From Stenotrophomonas tumulicola (GTDB lineage Bacteria; Pseudomonadota; Gammaproteobacteria; Xanthomonadales; Xanthomonadaceae), in the NCBI RefSeq assembly GCF_014117215.1, contig NZ_JACGXS010000005.1:124001-188000 (forward strand): a DNA stretch of 64,000 bases, read 5' to 3'. The notes under the pieces are model-generated. The model saw only the letters and a program-made list of their open reading frames with translations, did not search any database and was not told the origin of the DNA. Shown one piece after another: positions 62,773-64,000 of the stretch. A program made the translations under genes and the position numbers. Position 1 is the stretch's first letter. Each line of letters opens with the position of its first letter.

Positions 62773-64000
62773 ATGAGCAAGGAACTTCTGCTGGTAGTTG
62801 ACGCGGTCGCCAACGAAAAAGGCGTGCCCCGCGAAGTTATTTTCGACGCGATCGAGGCCGCGCTGGCTTCGGCCGCGAAGAAGCGTTATCCCGATGAGGA
62901 AGTGCTGGCGCGGGTGGCCATCGACCACAAGGACGGCACCTACGAAACGTTCCGCCGCTGGGAAGTGGTGGCTGACGACGTGGTCATGGAGTCCCCGGAC
63001 CGCCAGATCCGCCTGATGGATGCCATCGACGAGGCCGAAGGTGTCGAAGTCGGCGATTTCGTCGAAGAGCAGATCGAAAACCCTGATTTTGGCCGCATCG
63101 CCGCCCAGGCGGCGAAGCAGGTCATCGTGCAGCGCGTGCGCGAAGCCGAGCGCCAGCAGGTGGTCGATGCCTGGAAGGATCGCGTGGGCGAGCTGATCAC
63201 CGGCGTGGTCAAGCGTGCCGAGCGCGGCAACATCTACGTGGACCTCGGTGGCAATGCCGAAGGCTTCATCCCGAAGGACAAGGGCATTCCGCGCGACGTG
63301 CTGCGTGCCGGCGACCGTGTGCGCGGCTACCTGGCCGAAGTGCGCTCCGAGCCGCGTGGTCCGCAGCTGTTCATCAGCCGCGCCGCGCCGGAGTTCATGA
63401 TCGAGCTGTTCAAGCTGGAAGTGCCGGAAGTCGGCCAGGGCCTGGTGGAAATCAAGGCCTGCGCCCGTGACCCGGGCGACCGCGCCAAGATCGCCGTGCT
63501 GGCCCACGATACCCGCACCGATCCGATCGGTGCCTGCATCGGCATGCGCGGTTCGCGCGTGCAGGCCGTGTCCAACGAGCTCAATGGCGAGCGCGTGGAC
63601 ATCGTGCTGTGGAACGACAACCCGGCAAACTTCGTCATCAACGCGATGGCGCCGGCGGAAGTGCAGTCGATCATCGTCGATGAAGACAAGCACTCGATGG
63701 ACCTGGCCGTGGCGGAAGACCGCCTGGCCCAGGCGATCGGCAAGGGGGGCCAGAACGTGCGCCTGGCCAGTCGCCTGACCGGCTGGCAGCTCAACGTGAT
63801 GACCCAGGACCAGGTGACCGCCAAGTCCGAGGCCGAGCAGAGCTCCGCACGCCAGCTGTTCATGGACAAGCTGGAAGTGGACGAGGAGATCGCCGGCATC
63901 CTGGTCAGCGAAGGCTTCGGCACGGTCGAGGAAATCGCATATGTACCGGTTGGCGAACTGCTGGCCGTCGAAGGCTTCGACGAGGACATCGTCGAAGAAC
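62773..64000 (+). CDS. nusA: Transcription termination/antitermination factor NusA (cut by window edge)
   Basis: The first 409 codons of nusA. The N-terminal RNA-polymerase-binding domain (KELLLVVDAVANEKGVPREV), the S1 domain (about 135-200, GVVKRAERGNIYVDLGGNAEGFIP), KH1 and KH2 (with IGMRGSRVQAVSNELNGER and IGKGGQNVRLASRLTGW), and the start of the first C-terminal acidic repeat are present. NusA binds polymerase and RNA to modulate pausing, termination and rRNA antitermination. The gene follows rimP by 4 bases; infB is expected to the right. Confidence 0.96.
   Translation, partial: MSKELLLVVDAVANEKGVPREVIFDAIEAALASAAKKRYPDEEVLARVAIDHKDGTYETFRRWEVVADDVVMESPDRQIRLMDAIDEAEGVEVGDFVEEQIENPDFGRIAAQAAKQVIVQRVREAERQQVVDAWKDRVGELITGVVKRAERGNIYVDLGGNAEGFIPKDKGIPRDVLRAGDRVRGYLAEVRSEPRGPQLFISRAAPEFMIELFKLEVPEVGQGLVEIKACARDPGDRAKIAVLAHDTRTDPIGACIGMRGSRVQAVSNELNGERVDIVLWNDNPANFVINAMAPAEVQSIIVDEDKHSMDLAVAEDRLAQAIGKGGQNVRLASRLTGWQLNVMTQDQVTAKSEAEQSSARQLFMDKLEVDEEIAGILVSEGFGTVEEIAYVPVGELLAVEGFDEDIVEE

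Overview
The window is a 64 kb stretch of GC-rich core chromosome from a gammaproteobacterium of the Xanthomonadaceae, most likely a Stenotrophomonas of the S. maltophilia group. Three things point there. Protein sequences and gene order fit (petABC-sspAB, cydABX divergent from cydDC, a MetX-type serine/homoserine acyltransferase). The spacers carry many copies of a short palindrome ending in GTAG, often in inverted pairs, which matches the SMAG repeats described in S. maltophilia. No prophage, insertion sequence, integron, CRISPR array or defence island was seen. About 60 protein genes, one of them only 38 codons long, and four tRNA genes fill nearly all of the sequence.

Layout, left to right. 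Bases 1-1612 hold the tail of a putrescine ABC permease and a succinate-semialdehyde dehydrogenase, consistent with putrescine/GABA catabolism. From 1663 to 9489 a minus-strand block reads miaB, phoH(ybeZ), ybeY, two unrecognised envelope genes, corC(ybeX), a DUF4105/Lnb-like gene and corA. This is the enterobacterial ybeZ-ybeY-ybeX-lnt cluster with the Lnb-like gene in the place of lnt. Then come a GST, a WYL regulator, a lytic transglycosylase, the cytochrome bc1 operon petABC, sspA and sspB, and an MFS transporter. Two identical tRNA-Pro(CGG) genes, each with its own promoter, follow. The cytochrome bd locus (cydA, cydB, the 38-codon cydX) faces cydDC across a spacer with a perfect FNR/Anr box.

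From 25 to 45 kb lie a secreted subtilase, metX-DUF1294, psd-SCO1, prmB-aroC-hydroxyacid dehydrogenase, asd, fimV, a VOC protein, truA-trpF, a TrpI-like LysR regulator divergent from trpBA, accD-glmM, an isopenicillin-N-synthase-like oxygenase, tpiA and secG. From 46.4 kb comes tRNA-Leu(GAG), then the complete 14-gene complex I operon nuoA-N, tRNA-fMet, rimP and the start of nusA, which runs off the right edge.

The theme is respiration: complex I, bc1, cytochrome bd with its maturation transporter, and a SCO protein are all here. The ancestral run glmM-tpiA-secG-tRNA-Leu-tRNA-fMet-rimP-nusA seems to have been opened twice, once by the oxygenase gene (flanked by repeats) and once by the nuo operon. 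I found no clearly new multi-gene system. The best leads are the Lnb-like gene at the lnt position with two uncharacterised neighbours, the isolated oxygenase, the placement of GTAG repeats (one supplies a stop codon, two sit in the rimP leader), the paired hairpins between cydB and cydX, the LacI-like palindrome before tpiA, and the histidine-rich loop of NuoL.
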